Notes under the pieces: generated by a model
The model's database searches: none
Told to the model about the DNA's origin: nothing
What the model saw: only the letters and a program-made list of their open reading frames with translations
From: Clostridiaceae bacterium
GTDB lineage: Bacteria > Bacillota > Clostridia > Oscillospirales > Acutalibacteraceae
Assembly: GCA_016288315.1 (NCBI GenBank)
Contig: JAEEYU010000072.1
Coordinates: forward strand, 1-64,000
Length of the DNA stretch: 64,000 nucleotides
Direction: 5' to 3'
Shown: piece by piece, positions 63,319 through 64,000 of the stretch
Layout: the number at the start of each line of letters is the position of its first letter
How positions within the stretch are numbered: the stretch's first letter is position 1
Translations under genes and position numbers: made by a program

Positions 63319-64000
63319 TTACATAACAGCCGGCATCATTGACACCGAGAGAGCGAGCAGAATCTGGGCGGGGTAGTAGGTGCCGAGCTCCGCCGCAACA
63401 AATTTGTTCTTCGACTTGACGGGCAGAAAATACAGGAAGCCGAGAATTGTGTCGCTGACAATAAAGAACACACTGCCGATTGATGTCAGAATAAAAGCGT
63501 TGCAGCCCGTGCGGTAAAGGGCAATAAACGACATAATGCATTTTGCAAACAGAATCGAATAATATGCCGCAAGCAGTATGAACATCTTTTTATCTACATT
63601 GAATTTTAAAATCTTTATAAGCACGGTAGCCGCCGCAAAAATGACAACTCCGATAACAAACGGAAAAACCGAGAATCCCGCAACTTTGATAAATGCGGCA
63701 ATAAAGAATATGTGACCCGCCAGAAACGAGCCCGTTCCCATTCCCATAAGTCTTGAACGGAATTTCGGCGCAATTTCTTTGAGACCGAGCAGAATGTCGC
63801 CGCCCTGACCGAACATCAGACCGAATACCGCAATAAGAAAATAATACGGGTCCGAAAGGCTGTTGGCGCAAAAGCCCGCTATCGCTATTGACATAAAGCC
63901 GAAGCTTGACAGGAATTTGCAGAGCATTCCGTTGAACGACTGACCTTTTGTGCGAAAATAAATTGTGGCAACGGCGCTTGCCGCGGTAAGCAGGCACAAG
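63319..64000 (-). CDS. YhhN family (lysoplasmalogenase-like) membrane protein, N-terminus cut by window edge
   Basis: The open frame runs to the window end, so the N-terminus is probably missing; a TTG at 63999 is only a nominal start. About seven helices are visible, with FGLMFGQGGDILLG and FFIVSDTILGFL, the two acidic YhhN motifs. It is a distant paralogue of the gene at 61144. A 70-base gap with no clear terminator separates it from the M28 peptidase gene, so the two may be co-transcribed. Confidence 0.78.
   Translation of the reverse strand, partial: LCLLTAASAVATIYFRTKGQSFNGMLCKFLSSFGFMSIAIAGFCANSLSDPYYFLIAVFGLMFGQGGDILLGLKEIAPKFRSRLMGMGTGSFLAGHIFFIAAFIKVAGFSVFPFVIGVVIFAAATVLIKILKFNVDKKMFILLAAYYSILFAKCIMSFIALYRTGCNAFILTSIGSVFFIVSDTILGFLYFLPVKSKNKFVAAELGTYYPAQILLALSVSMMPAVM

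Overview
The window looks like chromosome of a gut-type anaerobic Firmicute of class Clostridia, probably near Oscillospiraceae/Ruminococcaceae. This is inferred from gene content. The supporting features are a HrcA/CIRCE-controlled groESL, an IspH-ribosomal S1 fusion, T-box leaders, a PyrR-type attenuator, a pyrBI pair, a MoxR/DUF58 cluster, many carbohydrate enzymes without signal peptides, and frequent TTG/GTG starts with strong Shine-Dalgarno sites. I see no rRNA, tRNA, CRISPR array, phage or transposase gene.

Layout. 1-1.3 kb: 3' part of the reading direction cut off, a polytopic O-antigen-ligase/polymerase-like protein (minus). 1.4-7.2 kb: groES-groEL, a PepD-type dipeptidase with an added membrane/TPR domain, and a secreted GH5 glycosidase. 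7.2-18.2 kb: a long plus-strand run with a pyridoxamine kinase, a TatD-associated-type radical SAM protein, a DUF2974 lipase-like protein, an RpiR regulator, an HI0933 flavoprotein, cmk, plsC, ispH-S1, an EamA transporter and a secreted subtilase. 18.3-25.1 kb: the most unusual part. Two T-box leaders control an XRE-cupin-acyl-CoA synthetase fusion, an isopropylmalate-synthase-like protein whose catalytic motifs are lost, and a TIM-barrel-acyl-CoA synthetase fusion. 25.2-36.3 kb: sugar and accessory genes: a beta-helix GH28-like protein, an esterase, an anchored propeller-like protein, xylulokinase, the MoxR/DUF58/TgpA-like cluster, a GH29 fucosidase and a GH4 alpha-galactosidase. 36.5-45.4 kb: housekeeping: rpmB, recA-recX-rimO-pgsA behind a LexA-like box, a cysteine T-box with cysE-cysS, and rpsB-tsf. 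45.4-50.7 kb: a DUF2156 protein, an unrecognised glycosidase-like protein and a GH38 mannosidase. 50.8-59.6 kb: a complete-looking UMP pathway, pyrC-carB-pyrK-pyrD-pyrF-pyrE-pyrB-pyrI, but without carA, behind a PyrR attenuator. 59.7-64 kb: aroA, two YhhN/lysoplasmalogenase-like membrane proteins and a membrane-embedded M28 peptidase.

The candidate novel system is the 18.3-25.1 kb cluster. By alignment of their Stem I elements, the two leaders read as isoleucine (AUC, weaker) and leucine (CUC, better) T-boxes, and both have a UGGU tRNA-acceptor motif that fits an A discriminator. They govern acyl-CoA synthetases instead of tRNA ligases. A reasonable but untested idea is activation of branched short-chain fatty acids for reductive carboxylation to branched-chain amino acids, with the degenerate LeuA-like protein as a leucine sensor or partner.
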